Part shown: piece by piece, positions 32,798 to 42,246 of the stretch
Numbering within the stretch: position 1 is the stretch's first letter
How the letters are laid out: each line of letters opens with the position of its first letter
Position numbers and translations under genes: made by a program
The notes under the pieces: model-generated
What the model saw: the letters and a program-made list of their open reading frames with translations, nothing else
The model's database searches: none
Told to the model about the DNA's origin: nothing
Assembly: GCF_016809835.1 (NCBI RefSeq)
Contig: NZ_JAFBIL020000009.1
Coordinates: forward strand, 154,720 to 218,719
DNA from: Massilia soli
Lineage (GTDB): Bacteria > Pseudomonadota > Gammaproteobacteria > Burkholderiales > Burkholderiaceae_D
Length of the DNA: 64,000 nucleotides
Direction: 5' to 3'

Positions 32798-35700
32798 ATG
32801 ATAGCTCGCATCGTCAACTTCTCTGTTGCCCGGCGGTGGCACGTGCTCATCGGAACGATCCTGTTGTCCATCGTCGGCGCATTCGCGTTAACCCGCCTGC
32901 CCATCGACGCGGTACCGGACATTACCAACACCCAGGTGCAGATCAATGTCGTTGCGCCTTCCCTTGCGCCCGCCGACGTCGAGCGGCAGGTCACGTATCC
33001 GATCGAAACCGCGTTTGCCGGGATACCAGGACTGGAGTCCACACGGTCGCTGACCAGGCATGGATTCGCACAGGTAACTACGGTCTTCAAGGACGGCACC
33101 GACATCTATTTCGCGCGTCAGCAGATGGCCGAGCGGTTACGCGCCGTGGAGCGGTCGTTGCCAGCAGGCGCGAGCGCGAGCCTTGGACCGATTGCCACGG
33201 GCCTTGGGGATGTCTACATGTGGACGGTGGAGTTCGCAACCAAGCCAGGGGCGAAAACTGGCTCCGGTGCCGGGCTGCGGGCCGATGGCAGCTATGTCAC
33301 GCCGGAAGGGGAAGTGCTGCGCAGTCCGGCCGAAAAGGCTACCTATCTGCGCACAGTGCAGGACTGGATTGTCGCGCCCCAGCTCAAGAACACCGAAGGG
33401 CTCGCCGGTGTGGACGTCATCGGCGGCTACGTCAAGCAGTACGTAGTGACGCCCGATCCGCAACGGCTTGCGGCTTTGGGCATCAGTTTGACCATGCTGG
33501 GCGAGGCGCTCGAGCGCAATAACACCAGTGTCGGCGCCGGCGTGGTATTCCAAAACGGCGAGGCCCTCACGGTCAAGGCCGACGCGCGCATTACCTCAAC
33601 CGAGGAACTGTCAAAAACCGTCATCACAACACGCAGCGGCACGCCGGTGCTTGTTTCGCACGTCGCTACTGTCGGCCTAGGGCAGGAAGTGCGGTTCGGG
33701 TCCGCGTCTGAAGGCGGCCAGGAGGTCGTCGTGGGCACTGCTGTGATGCGCATCGGCCAGAACAGCCGGACGGTCGCCGCTGCGGTGGATGTCCGTCTGA
33801 AGGAGATTGCGCGATCGCTGCCGCCGGACATGGTAATCCGGCCGGTGCTCGATCGCACCCGGTTGGTCGACGCCACCATCAAGACAGTGGCCACGAACCT
33901 GACCGAGGGCGCGCTGCTGGTGATCGCCGTGCTGTTCGCGCTCCTCGGGAACCTGCGTGCGGCACTGATCGCCGCGGCGGTCATCCCGGTCACCATGCTT
34001 CTGACCTCGGCTGGCATGCTCGAAGCAGGGCTGTCGGCCAACCTGATGAGTCTGGGGGCGCTGGACTTTGGCCTGATCGTCGACGGCGCCGTGATCATCG
34101 TGGAAAATGCTCTTCGCCGTATTGCGGAACGCCAGCATTCCACCGGTCGGGTGCTGTCCCGGTCCGAGCGGCTGGAAACCGTTGCGGCAGCCGCGCGCGA
34201 GATGATCCGCCCAAGCGTCTATGGTCAGGCGATCATTATTCTCGTGTACGTCCCACTGTTGACATTCCAGGGCGTGGAGGGCCGCATGTTCGCACCGATG
34301 GCCGTGACGGTAATTCTTGCGTTGGTGTTCGCTTTCATCCTCTCGCTCACGTTTGTTCCGGCTGCGATCGCGCTCTGGCTGTCCCGGCATGTCGACGAGA
34401 AAGAAAACAAGTTAGTCAAAGCCGTTTCGTCGAGTTATGCACCCTGGCTGGACCGTGCTTTGGCCAGACCCAAGCTGACCGGGGTACTGGCTGCCGTCGG
34501 TTTTGCAGGCGCGATCGGCCTGTTCTCCACACTTGGCCAGGAATTTCTTCCGACGTTGGACGAGCAGGACGTGCTGTTGCAAGTGGCCCGGATTCCGGGC
34601 ACATCCGTCGACCAGAGCCAGGCCATGCAGTTCGCGGTAGAGAAGGCTGTCGCGAAGTTGCCCGAGGTGAAGCTCGTCTTTTCACGAACTGGTACGGCTG
34701 AGTTGGCCGCTGACCCGATGCCGCCAAACATCACCGATACGTTTGTCATTGTGAAGGACCGTTCGGAGTGGCCGGAACCTGGGATGAGCAAAGCCGAGCT
34801 CGTGGAGAAGATCGAGCATGCTGTCGCAAGCATTCCAGGCCAGAACTACGAGTTGACCCAACCGATCCAGATGCGGTTCAACGAACTGTTGGCGGGCGTG
34901 CGTGGCGACATCGCTGTCAAGGTGTTTGGCGACGACTTCGACGTCATGGTCCGTACAGCAGAACAGGTTGCGGCGAAACTGCGCGCAGTGGAGGGTGCGG
35001 AAGACGTACGTGTGGAACAGGTGCAGGGGCTCCCACTGCTCGATGCCCGCCTGGACCGAGACGCCATGGCGCGTGTTGGGCTCACCGCGCAAGACGTGTA
35101 CGACACTCTGGCGGCAGCCGTCGCGGGGCGCGAAGCCGGATCGATCTATGAGGGGGACCGCCGCTTTGACGTAGTGGTCAAGCTGGGCGAAAAGACCAGA
35201 AACGACGCGGACGCCCTACGCCTGCTGCCTGTGCTGACGCCGAGCGGTAGCTTTGTTCCGCTGGGGTCGGTCGCGATATTGGAAACGGCCAAGGGGCCAA
35301 ACCAGATCAGCCGGGAGAACGGCAAGCGACGGGTTGTCGTGCAGGCCAACGTGCGAGGTCGCGACATCGCCGGCGTGGTCAGTGAGGCGCGTGCCAGTAT
35401 CAATGCGGACGTGCGTGTTCCTGCCGGCGTATGGCTCACCTGGGGTGGACAGTTTGAAAATCTAGAGCGCGCACGCCTGCGTCTGGCGGTCGTCGTACCG
35501 GCCTGCTTTGCGCTCATCGTCGTCTTGCTCTATTCAGCCGTTGGCTCCTGGCCCGCTGCTGCCGTGGTGTTCACCGGTGTGCCACTGGCTCTGATCGGAG
35601 GCATCGCGGCACTCTGGTTGCGTGGGCTGCCGTTCTCGATTTCGGCAGCTGTCGGTTTCATCGCGCTGTCCGGTGTTGCTGTCCTGAACGGGCTGGTGAT

Positions 35701-35983
35701 GGCGGGCTCAATTGACGACCTCGCGAAACGCTTGCCGTGGGAGCAGGCAGTGCGGGAAGGCGCACTCCGGCGCCTGCGGCCTGTATTGATGACTGCGCTG
35801 GTAGCCTCGCTTGGATTCGTTCCGATGGCCCTTGCTACCGGGGCCGGTGCCGAGGTACAGCGTCCCTTGGCGACCGTTGTCATCGGCGGACTGATCTCGG
35901 CGACGATCCTGACGCTCTTCGTACTGCCAACGCTGTATCAGCGCTTCGCACGGCCAAAAGACGGCTTTGCGGAAGGAATTTGA
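32798..35983 (+). CDS. czcA: CzcA-type RND pump, second copy
   Basis: This is a 1061-residue HME-RND pump with [15 protein letters not shown] at the N-terminus and DFGLIVDGAVIIVEN in TM4, the HME1 (Zn/Co/Cd) signature. The C-terminal [18 protein letters not shown] is conserved. A GAGG site lies eight bases before the ATG. Compared with the first CzcA it has an insertion at residues about 150-175 (KTGSGAGLRADGSYVTPEGE). It works with the adaptor and channel genes immediately upstream. Confidence 0.95.
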   Translation: MIARIVNFSVARRWHVLIGTILLSIVGAFALTRLPIDAVPDITNTQVQINVVAPSLAPADVERQVTYPIETAFAGIPGLESTRSLTRHGFAQVTTVFKDGTDIYFARQQMAERLRAVERSLPAGASASLGPIATGLGDVYMWTVEFATKPGAKTGSGAGLRADGSYVTPEGEVLRSPAEKATYLRTVQDWIVAPQLKNTEGLAGVDVIGGYVKQYVVTPDPQRLAALGISLTMLGEALERNNTSVGAGVVFQNGEALTVKADARITSTEELSKTVITTRSGTPVLVSHVATVGLGQEVRFGSASEGGQEVVVGTAVMRIGQNSRTVAAAVDVRLKEIARSLPPDMVIRPVLDRTRLVDATIKTVATNLTEGALLVIAVLFALLGNLRAALIAAAVIPVTMLLTSAGMLEAGLSANLMSLGALDFGLIVDGAVIIVENALRRIAERQHSTGRVLSRSERLETVAAAAREMIRPSVYGQAIIILVYVPLLTFQGVEGRMFAPMAVTVILALVFAFILSLTFVPAAIALWLSRHVDEKENKLVKAVSSSYAPWLDRALARPKLTGVLAAVGFAGAIGLFSTLGQEFLPTLDEQDVLLQVARIPGTSVDQSQAMQFAVEKAVAKLPEVKLVFSRTGTAELAADPMPPNITDTFVIVKDRSEWPEPGMSKAELVEKIEHAVASIPGQNYELTQPIQMRFNELLAGVRGDIAVKVFGDDFDVMVRTAEQVAAKLRAVEGAEDVRVEQVQGLPLLDARLDRDAMARVGLTAQDVYDTLAAAVAGREAGSIYEGDRRFDVVVKLGEKTRNDADALRLLPVLTPSGSFVPLGSVAILETAKGPNQISRENGKRRVVVQANVRGRDIAGVVSEARASINADVRVPAGVWLTWGGQFENLERARLRLAVVVPACFALIVVLLYSAVGSWPAAAVVFTGVPLALIGGIAALWLRGLPFSISAAVGFIALSGVAVLNGLVMAGSIDDLAKRLPWEQAVREGALRRLRPVLMTALVASLGFVPMALATGAGAEVQRPLATVVIGGLISATILTLFVLPTLYQRFARPKDGFAEGI

Positions 35984-36032
35984 GGTTCCACCAGGGGCAC
36001 CCCTCATGCTCGTAAATCGGAAAGGTCCGGAC

Positions 36033-37469
36033 ATGGATAAGGAATATGACGTAGTGATCATTGGCGCGGGTTCTGGGGGATATATCGCCGCAATCCGCGC
36101 CGGACAGCTCGGTCTATCGGTCGCTTGCATTGAATCCAATCCTTATGCAGCCCCCGATGGCCAGCCGCGTCCTGGCGGGACGTGCCTGAACGTGGGGTGC
36201 ATCCCGTCCAAGGCCTTGCTTGCGTCGAGCCATTTGTACGAACAGGTCGTTCACCATACCGCGGAACACGGGATCAGCACCGGCGATGCAACGATTGACG
36301 TCAACAAGATGGTGGACCGGAAAGACGGCGTGGTTACGAAGATGGCCAAAGGTATCGAATATCTGTTCAAGAAAAACAAGGTCGACTTTATCAAAGCGCG
36401 TGCGAGGTTCGCCGGCACGCAAGGCGAAACCTATGACCTCGAACTATCGAGCGAGGGGCGCTCGCAACGGATTGGGGCCCGGCACGTGATCATTGCAACA
36501 GGATCAAAGCCGCGACAGCTTCCCGGCACCCGCATCGACAATATGATTGTCTGCGACAACGCAGGGGCACTGGATTTTCGCGAGGTACCCAAGCACCTGT
36601 GCGTTATCGGCGCTGGCGTTATCGGTCTAGAGCTGGGCTCGGTATGGCGACGGCTGGGCGCGGATGTGACCCTGCTGGACGCTATGCCAGACTTTCTGCC
36701 GGGTTGCGACACCGCGGTGTCAAAGGAGATGCTCAAGCTGATGTCGAGCCAGGGAATGAAGTTTGAACTTGGCGCGGCCATAGGCGATATCGCGCTCAAT
36801 GGAGCAGGGGCCAGAATTTCGTACCGTGACCATGCAGGAGCGTCCAAAGAGCTCACATGCGACAAGGTAATTGTTGCGATTGGACGGGTGCCAAGTACGG
36901 ACGGGCTCGACCTCGATGCGATCGGCTTGGAGCTTGACCAGCGCGGGTATGTCCCAGTCGATGAGCGCTGCAGAACTGCGCTACCTAAGGTGTTCGCCAT
37001 TGGTGACGTCGTTCGTGGGCCGATGCTCGCGCACAAGGCTGAAGAGGAAGCAATCATGGTGGCCGAGATCATCGCAGGGCAGGCCGGTCATGTGAACTAC
37101 AACGCGATCCCGTCCATTATATACACCAGTCCGGAAGCTGCATGGGTTGGCAAGACAGCGCAGGAACTGGCGCGCGAGGGCCGTGCTTTCAAGTCGGGAC
37201 AGTTCCCATTTTCGGCGAACGGTCGCGCCCTGGGCCATGGAGAATCACAGGGGTTCGTCAAGGTGCTCGCCGACGCCCAGTCCGACCTCGTGTTAGGGGT
37301 GCATATCGTCAGTCCGCTGGCCTCGGAAATGATTGGCGAAGCGGCGATGGCCCTGGAATTTTCAGCGTCATCCGAAGACATCGCACGCATCTGCCACGCA
37401 CACCCGACTCTCTATGAAGCCATCAGGGAAGCTGCGCTTGCCGTTGACAAGCGTGCCCTCAACATCTGA
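36033..37469 (+). CDS. lpdA: Dihydrolipoyl dehydrogenase
   Basis: This is a 478-residue flavoprotein disulfide reductase. The ATG at 36033 starts directly with the FAD-binding GAGSGGYIAAIRAGQLG; an earlier in-frame ATG would add a non-conserved extension. The redox-active pair is in GGTCLNVGCIPSKA, the NAD-binding motif is GAGVIGLELGSVW, and the C-terminal HAHPTLYEAIREA contains the catalytic His-Glu. The lack of a mercury-type C-terminal cysteine pair rules out MerA. It lies 50 bases after czcA and before lspA, an odd place for a central-metabolism enzyme. Confidence 0.92.
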   Translation: MDKEYDVVIIGAGSGGYIAAIRAGQLGLSVACIESNPYAAPDGQPRPGGTCLNVGCIPSKALLASSHLYEQVVHHTAEHGISTGDATIDVNKMVDRKDGVVTKMAKGIEYLFKKNKVDFIKARARFAGTQGETYDLELSSEGRSQRIGARHVIIATGSKPRQLPGTRIDNMIVCDNAGALDFREVPKHLCVIGAGVIGLELGSVWRRLGADVTLLDAMPDFLPGCDTAVSKEMLKLMSSQGMKFELGAAIGDIALNGAGARISYRDHAGASKELTCDKVIVAIGRVPSTDGLDLDAIGLELDQRGYVPVDERCRTALPKVFAIGDVVRGPMLAHKAEEEAIMVAEIIAGQAGHVNYNAIPSIIYTSPEAAWVGKTAQELAREGRAFKSGQFPFSANGRALGHGESQGFVKVLADAQSDLVLGVHIVSPLASEMIGEAAMALEFSASSEDIARICHAHPTLYEAIREAALAVDKRALNI

Positions 37470-37494
37470 CCGTCAACAATACCCAACCGACACC

Positions 37495-37977
37495 ATGAAC
37501 AAGCCTTTCACGCCGCTCGTTGCGGTAGTTTTCGCCGGACTGATCGCTGCTATTGACCTTATAAGCAAGGCTGCTGTGGTCGAGCGACTCCCGTACGGCC
37601 ACAAGATCGAGTTGATGCAGTCCTTAAACATCGTGCACGCGGTCAACGAAGGTTCAGCATTCGGTCTTCTTGCTAACGCGGGCGGCTGGCAACGCTACTT
37701 TTTCATCGCAGTGGCCGTGCTCGCATCGATGCTGCTGATCCATATGATAAGAAAACCGGCAGCAGGGTCTACGGAAAGGGCTGGATTAGCGATGATTCTT
37801 GGCGGTGCGGTGGGCAACCTTGTCGATCGGACTGCGCGCATGGGAGTCGTTGATTGGATCGACATTTACGCAGGGACGTACCACTGGCCGGCCTTTAACA
37901 TCGCTGACATTGGCATTACGCTGGGTGCCGCGACAATTGTTCTTCACGCGCTGCGCGGAGCCCGCGCTACCGCATGA
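37495..37977 (+). CDS. lspA: Prolipoprotein signal peptidase
   Basis: This is a 160-residue four-helix membrane aspartyl protease. The catalytic aspartates are in GGAVGNLVDR (about 104-113) and FNIADIGITLG. The ATG at 37495 is taken because it starts the first helix (PLVAVVFAGLIAAIDLISK). It is a second, island-borne copy by inference. Metal islands often carry lspA as part of lead-resistance pbr loci, and here it lies between a czc operon with a lipoprotein adaptor and the pbrT gene (convergent). Confidence 0.9.
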   Translation: MNKPFTPLVAVVFAGLIAAIDLISKAAVVERLPYGHKIELMQSLNIVHAVNEGSAFGLLANAGGWQRYFFIAVAVLASMLLIHMIRKPAAGSTERAGLAMILGGAVGNLVDRTARMGVVDWIDIYAGTYHWPAFNIADIGITLGAATIVLHALRGARATA

Positions 37978-38052
37978 AACCCGACAGAAAGCAATGATCA
38001 TATCTTTGCGCGCCGGGCTTGCGTGAGGTGCTCGCCGGGCGCTATCCAATCT

Positions 38053-39981
38053 TTACCTGCGAACTCTTACCAGGTTAAAGCCGAACCCAAGTCCTGCTGC
38101 AAGAAGCAGGGCGGCCTGTGCTCCGTAGGTCTGAATGGTCGGGTAGATGCCAAGTACAGGCAAGCGCGGCCCATCCATCGGTGTGGCCATCAACCATCCA
38201 GCTTCCTGGAGACCCGCAATACCTTTGCCGGCCAGCACCACTGCCAGAGCTGCCACTAACACAGAGCTGAACGAGAAGAACTTACCGATCGGCATGCGTG
38301 CGCTGGTGCGCAAGAACACGACGGCAATCACCGACAGCAGAACCAGCCCGGTCACGAATCCTCCGAGCAAAGCAGATCCGTTGCCCTCGGTCGCAAGCGC
38401 GGAGTAGAAAAGAACTGTTTCGAAGACTTCCCGGTACACTGCGATGAAAGCAAGAGCAAACAATGCCCATGCCGATCGTTTTTGCGTCGCCGCGGTGAGG
38501 TGTTCCTTCAGGTAAGCCTGCCACTGTCCAGCCTGACCCTTTTGATGCATCCAAAGGCCCACGGACAGTAGCACCGCCGCGGCGAACAGCGACGACAAAC
38601 CTTCGGTTACTTCGCGGCTTGCACCACTGATACTGACTACGTAGGTAGCGATGAGCCAGGTCAGCACTCCGGCGCCCAGGGCGGAAATCCAACCTGCATG
38701 AACGTATCGAAGTGCCTGGGGGCGCTCGGCTTTACGCAGGAAAGCGACCATGGCGGTCACGATCAGCAGCGCTTCGACGCCCTCGCGGAGGAGAATGGTG
38801 AGTGCACCGACGAACGTGGTGCTGGCGTTAGCCTTGTTTTCGCCTACGACCAGTTCCACCCGCGCAAAGTAAGTGTCCAGCTGTTGTGCGTTTTCCGTTG
38901 CACGTGCAAGGTTACCTTCCGCGACCGCGCCCCTGTACAGCTGCATGGTTCTCTCCACGTCGACCAGCAGCTGGCGATCGGTCGAGTCGAGCGTCGCCTC
39001 AAGCGGTTCAAAACCATCCAGGTACGCGGACAACGCCAGCTTTGTTGCCGTTGCGCGGTCGCCGCCCTTCATCGCGTGCAAGCTGTCCTTCAGGAGTTTG
39101 CGTGCAAGGTCGATTCCTGTACGCTCCTGGTGTTCCCTGACGATCTCTGGATGTGTTCGGGCGTATGCGAGCGCCGCTCCGGCGGTACCTTTTGGCAATC
39201 CCTTCGCAAGCTCCTCTTCCGTTGCCATTACGAGTGCGCCCATGTCCGGTAGCGCTTTGTAAATAGCCTTTTCTTGCGCGAACGCCGTCTCGCCGGCTTC
39301 AAGGTCTTTGTCGCCGAAGGCCAGTGTCCCGACATAGAATGCCAGAGACCAGCGGTCTTGCTCTGACAGACTGGCAAAGGCTGGCATTGAGGTGCCATCA
39401 ACACCCTGACTAATCACCTGATATAGTGCCAGGACTGAACGCGACTGAGCTCGTTCCCGATCGGTGAACGCGATAGGCTTTGGCTCAAGCCTGCTTGCAA
39501 GACCTCCGTCGCCGGCCCCGTTAGCACCATGGCACGATGCGCACTGCGCTTTGTACAGTGCAGCCCCGCGGGACAGGTCTGGCGCGCTGCGTGGTGCAAC
39601 AGGGAAGGGGTAGGCCAGCAAGAGCAGCCTGTTCGCCTCCCTGGCTAGCTGGCTGACGCGCTGTGGTGAGTCCTTGCGCTGAACCGCTTCATTAAGCTGG
39701 GTCACAACCGCAGCTAGTTCTGAATGCAGAGGGCGCCGGGGCAGTGCCTGCGTCTGGGTTTCAGCTCGAGCGGAGAATTCTTGCATTTCCTGATATTCCA
39801 TCGCACTGACAACTGTCCCGTTCTGAACCGCGCCGCTGTAGTCCACCGCGACATAATCGAGCAGTTGCCAGAGTTGTCGGGCGTTCTGCTCGGACGAATT
39901 GGGATTTGCGTTAGCCGCACCGGTCATACAGCTGTACAGGACGGCGATGAAGAGGAACTTGCGCCAGATGGAGTATTTCAT
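38053..39981 (-). CDS. pbrT: PbrT-type permease: cytochrome c domain fused to FTR1
   Basis: This is a 642-residue protein. The start at 39981 opens a signal peptide (FLFIAVLYSCMTGAANA) and lies 35 bases downstream of the promoter -10; an upstream in-frame ATG at 40017 would overlap the -10. The N-terminal half has a c-type heme motif CASCH. The C-terminal half is an FTR1-like permease with two REXXE motifs (REGVE and REVFE) and seven hydrophobic segments. PbrT is proposed to take up Pb(II), avoiding its accumulation in the periplasm. The regulator gene pbrR is divergent. Confidence 0.85.
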   Translation of the reverse strand: MKYSIWRKFLFIAVLYSCMTGAANANPNSSEQNARQLWQLLDYVAVDYSGAVQNGTVVSAMEYQEMQEFSARAETQTQALPRRPLHSELAAVVTQLNEAVQRKDSPQRVSQLAREANRLLLLAYPFPVAPRSAPDLSRGAALYKAQCASCHGANGAGDGGLASRLEPKPIAFTDRERAQSRSVLALYQVISQGVDGTSMPAFASLSEQDRWSLAFYVGTLAFGDKDLEAGETAFAQEKAIYKALPDMGALVMATEEELAKGLPKGTAGAALAYARTHPEIVREHQERTGIDLARKLLKDSLHAMKGGDRATATKLALSAYLDGFEPLEATLDSTDRQLLVDVERTMQLYRGAVAEGNLARATENAQQLDTYFARVELVVGENKANASTTFVGALTILLREGVEALLIVTAMVAFLRKAERPQALRYVHAGWISALGAGVLTWLIATYVVSISGASREVTEGLSSLFAAAVLLSVGLWMHQKGQAGQWQAYLKEHLTAATQKRSAWALFALAFIAVYREVFETVLFYSALATEGNGSALLGGFVTGLVLLSVIAVVFLRTSARMPIGKFFSFSSVLVAALAVVLAGKGIAGLQEAGWLMATPMDGPRLPVLGIYPTIQTYGAQAALLLAAGLGFGFNLVRVRR

Positions 39982-40015
39982 ATGGGGAAACTCATGCTTA
40001 TGTTTGGATCGGGAC

Positions 40016-40046
40016 ATTTAACACCTTGTAGCTGCTTGAAGGTCAA
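40016..40046 (-). promoter_or_regulatory. PbrR-type promoter of pbrT
   Basis: On the minus strand, -35 TTGACC (40041-40046) and -10 TTAAAT (40016-40021) are separated by 19 bases containing the dyad ACCTTCAAG / CTACAAGGT. The -10 sequence and the spacing match the known pbrA promoter of Cupriavidus metallidurans. Binding of PbrR, encoded just to the right, would realign the promoter. Confidence 0.75.
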
Positions 40047-40088
40047 CCCTTATCCGATCCACTGAACCGATGTCAACGAAGGTTTAAG

Positions 40089-40499
40089 ATGCTAAAAATT
40101 GGTGAATTAGCTCAGCGCGCGGGCTGCCTGGTCGAGACAATCAGATTCTATGAGCGCGACGGGTTGCTGCCGGCGCCATCCCGTTCGGCAGGGAACTATC
40201 GTTTGTATGACGACGCGTTAATACGGCGCCTGCAGTTCATCAGGCAGTGCCGGTTGCTGGACATGTCCCTCGATGAGATCAGGCGGCTCTTGCAGCTTGC
40301 CGACACGCCGGCGGAAGCATGTGGAGGTGTCGACGCTGTCATTGATCAGCATATTGAACAGGTGTCTGAGCGAATACGGGAGCTACATGTCCTCGAGCGG
40401 GAGCTACATGCCCTGCGATCGCGCTGCCGGAGCGAAGGTTTATCTAACGAGTGCGGCATTCTTAGGAAGCTATCTGGGGAGCCGGAGCAACATGGTTAA
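40089..40499 (+). CDS. pbrR: MerR-family lead/cadmium regulator PbrR/CadR
   Basis: This is a 136-residue MerR-family activator. The helix-turn-helix IGELAQRAGCLVETIRFYER is N-terminal. The metal-site cysteines are C78, C113 and C122, the same positions as the three cysteines that bind lead in PbrR691, and the C-terminal CGIL is conserved. A Cys at 13 is also typical. It is divergent from pbrT, with the operator between the two genes. Cadmium-type CadR has the same cysteines, so lead specificity is inferred from the neighbour. Confidence 0.85.
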   Translation: MLKIGELAQRAGCLVETIRFYERDGLLPAPSRSAGNYRLYDDALIRRLQFIRQCRLLDMSLDEIRRLLQLADTPAEACGGVDAVIDQHIEQVSERIRELHVLERELHALRSRCRSEGLSNECGILRKLSGEPEQHG

Positions 40500-40676
40500 C
40501 GGATAATGCAGTCACGGCAGCCAATCCCAGGTTGAAAGCGAGCCGTGGCGCAATGGCCTGCCGACAGTCGGACCTTGCACACGCGGTTAGGTTTTCGTCC
40601 ACTTAACTCGTGCATTGAATCCGTTCGGCATGCGTGTGGTTCGCTTTGCAGGTTTGATACTGAAGTGCTGGAATGA

Positions 40677-40702
40677 GGCCTTGCCGGCATTAAGGCAAGG
40701 CC
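40677..40702. terminator. Terminator-like hairpin between convergent genes
   Basis: GGCCTTGCC (40677-40685) and GGCAAGGCC (40694-40702) form a perfect nine-base stem with an eight-base loop. It lies between the convergent pbrR and CzcE-like genes and could serve both strands, although no long T-run follows. Confidence 0.5.
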
Positions 40703-40776
40703 CTCATAAATGCTCCTTGCGGATCGGTCGCAAACTGAGGTTTTTCCATCAGTCTGGAATGATTAACGCCGCGACC

Positions 40777-41157
40777 TTACCCTGAGTACATTGGATTTTC
40801 GTCTACATACACTGTAATGCCCGTCGACCCTGGTAAAATTTTCTCGAGAGAAAAGGACGGCAAGCCTAGCGTATCGAACATCCAAGTGACACTCGAATCG
40901 CCGTCAATAATGCGGACAGATTCCAGTCGAGTAACGTTGATATGCCGGGTCTTGCCGCGCACCACAGTGATCACCCGCTCTGGGGTGGCATTCGTTGCGT
41001 AACCGAACGGCGCGGCTATCGGGTGTTGCCGGTTCGCGCGTTCGTCGGCTTGGTTAGTAGGGGCCCCTCTGTCGTTGCGCTCTGATGCGTGCGCGGCTGT
41101 CTGAGAAATCGAAAGACAGGCAAGAAAAGATAATGCTGCGATTGATGTTGTTTTCAT
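40777..41157 (-). CDS. czcE: CzcE-like periplasmic metal-binding protein, second copy
   Basis: This is a 126-residue exported protein. The ATG at 41157 is six bases from AAGGAG and opens the signal peptide (SIAALSFLACLSISQTAAHA); a neighbouring ATG at 41160 is closer. The mature part has INVTRLESVRIIDGDSSVTW, LPSFSLEKILP and the end YVDENPMYSG, the CzcE core also seen at 125-463. CzcE is a periplasmic copper-binding protein of the czc region. It stands alone between the pbr module and a CzcI-like gene. Confidence 0.72.
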   Translation of the reverse strand: MKTTSIAALSFLACLSISQTAAHASERNDRGAPTNQADERANRQHPIAAPFGYATNATPERVITVVRGKTRHINVTRLESVRIIDGDSSVTWMFDTLGLPSFSLEKILPGSTGITVYVDENPMYSG

Positions 41158-41689
41158 CATGAACTCCTTTTGGTTGGGGCAATCAAAATCGATTGCGTGG
41201 GGCAATCAGTGCTTCATTTACGGCTCAAGTAGGATTCCTAACCCTTTATTTTGTCGAGAACATCCTTGCTTTACCCGGCACCGGGTTTCCGAAACATCGG
41301 TAGCCCGTGCCCCAGGACGGCCGTACTACTCGTTTAAACAGTCAGGCAACGCCCGTGCGCGCGCCTCATGGCGTAGGAACTGGCCCTAAGCTCGACAGCG
41401 ACTTGAATCCAGCGACCGTCAGTCGCGAAGGAACGAGCGCGCCACCGTGGCGACAGGGCTGACCGCTCCGCGATCAATGGCATGCCTGACCACAAGTTAT
41501 CGTCGATGCATGTGGCGACCGATCGCATGGCCATGGCTTGCGTTCGCGCACTGTCACGTAGCTTGGAGGTTTGAGCCAAGCAGGCCGATGTGCGGGGTGC
41601 CTTCAGGGGCGCGCATAAGCGCACGGACTAAGTCGAAAGTGACCTGTTATGTTGTTTCAGGTCAAACCGTACCGGTGGCGTCCGCCAGC
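41158..41689. other. Intergenic stretch, possibly degenerate
   Basis: About 530 bases have no supported gene. One plus-strand frame (about 41420-41573) reads RSAINGMPDHKLSSMHVATD and then RMAMACVRALSRSLEV before a stop, which has a coding-like look, but I cannot assign a family. Confidence 0.4.
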
Positions 41690-42037
41690 TTAGCTGGCGG
41701 CCGTCCATTTGGGCCGTGTCGGCCCGTCGGGAATGTGGGAAGCGTAAAGATGCGCTGCAGACGCACGTGTCAGGCGCTCAACAGGCAGGAGAATATTTGC
41801 ATCGACGCTACCGACTGGGGCAACAGCAGGTGGCTCGCAAACGAAGTGGCATGTGGGAAAACAACCGGGATCGCCCACGAAACCGGGCTTTTGCGTCTCA
41901 CGGTCTTGGATGTCGACAAAGACTACTGACGAAAGCGGTGCGACGCCATTGTCGCCAGCCATGCCACACATTCCCGCCGACCACGCGGCATGGAGGGGGA
42001 GGAGAGCGATCAGGAAGATGATGACAATGCGTTTCAT
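41690..42037 (-). CDS. Divergent CzcI-like small exported protein
   Basis: This is a 115-residue protein with a signal peptide (VIIFLIALLPLHAAWSA), cysteines in MCGMAG and GCFPTCHFVC, and the ending PTRPKWTAAS that resembles the PERPQWMVAA ending of the CzcI copy at 28833. It lacks the histidine clusters of the other two. The ribosome site is weak and no czc gene follows it directly, so it may be an orphan left by rearrangement. Confidence 0.5.
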   Translation of the reverse strand: MKRIVIIFLIALLPLHAAWSAGMCGMAGDNGVAPLSSVVFVDIQDRETQKPGFVGDPGCFPTCHFVCEPPAVAPVGSVDANILLPVERLTRASAAHLYASHIPDGPTRPKWTAAS

Positions 42038-42246
42038 TAGGGTTGAGTCTACCTTGGAACCAGGGCGGCGCGCCGGCTCAATGTGTGATGCAGTTCAAAG
42101 ATCATCCGCTGCGTTGCGGGACTGCGTTTGCAGCCGCGCTTATTCGGTCGCACCGCCGTGTGAAGTGAACAGCGCAAACAGCTTGGTGAGGAACCGTTCG
42201 AGTGAGCCCGGTCGAACGGCATCAGCATGAGGATGAGTCTCAAGTA

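Noticed and set aside
36033..37469. Mercuric reductase (MerA)
   Set aside because: The redox motif is CLNVGC and the C-terminus has no paired cysteines; no other mer genes are present.
42049..42243. Possible 64-codon minus-strand gene
   Set aside because: Arg/Ser/Pro-rich without motif or ribosome site.
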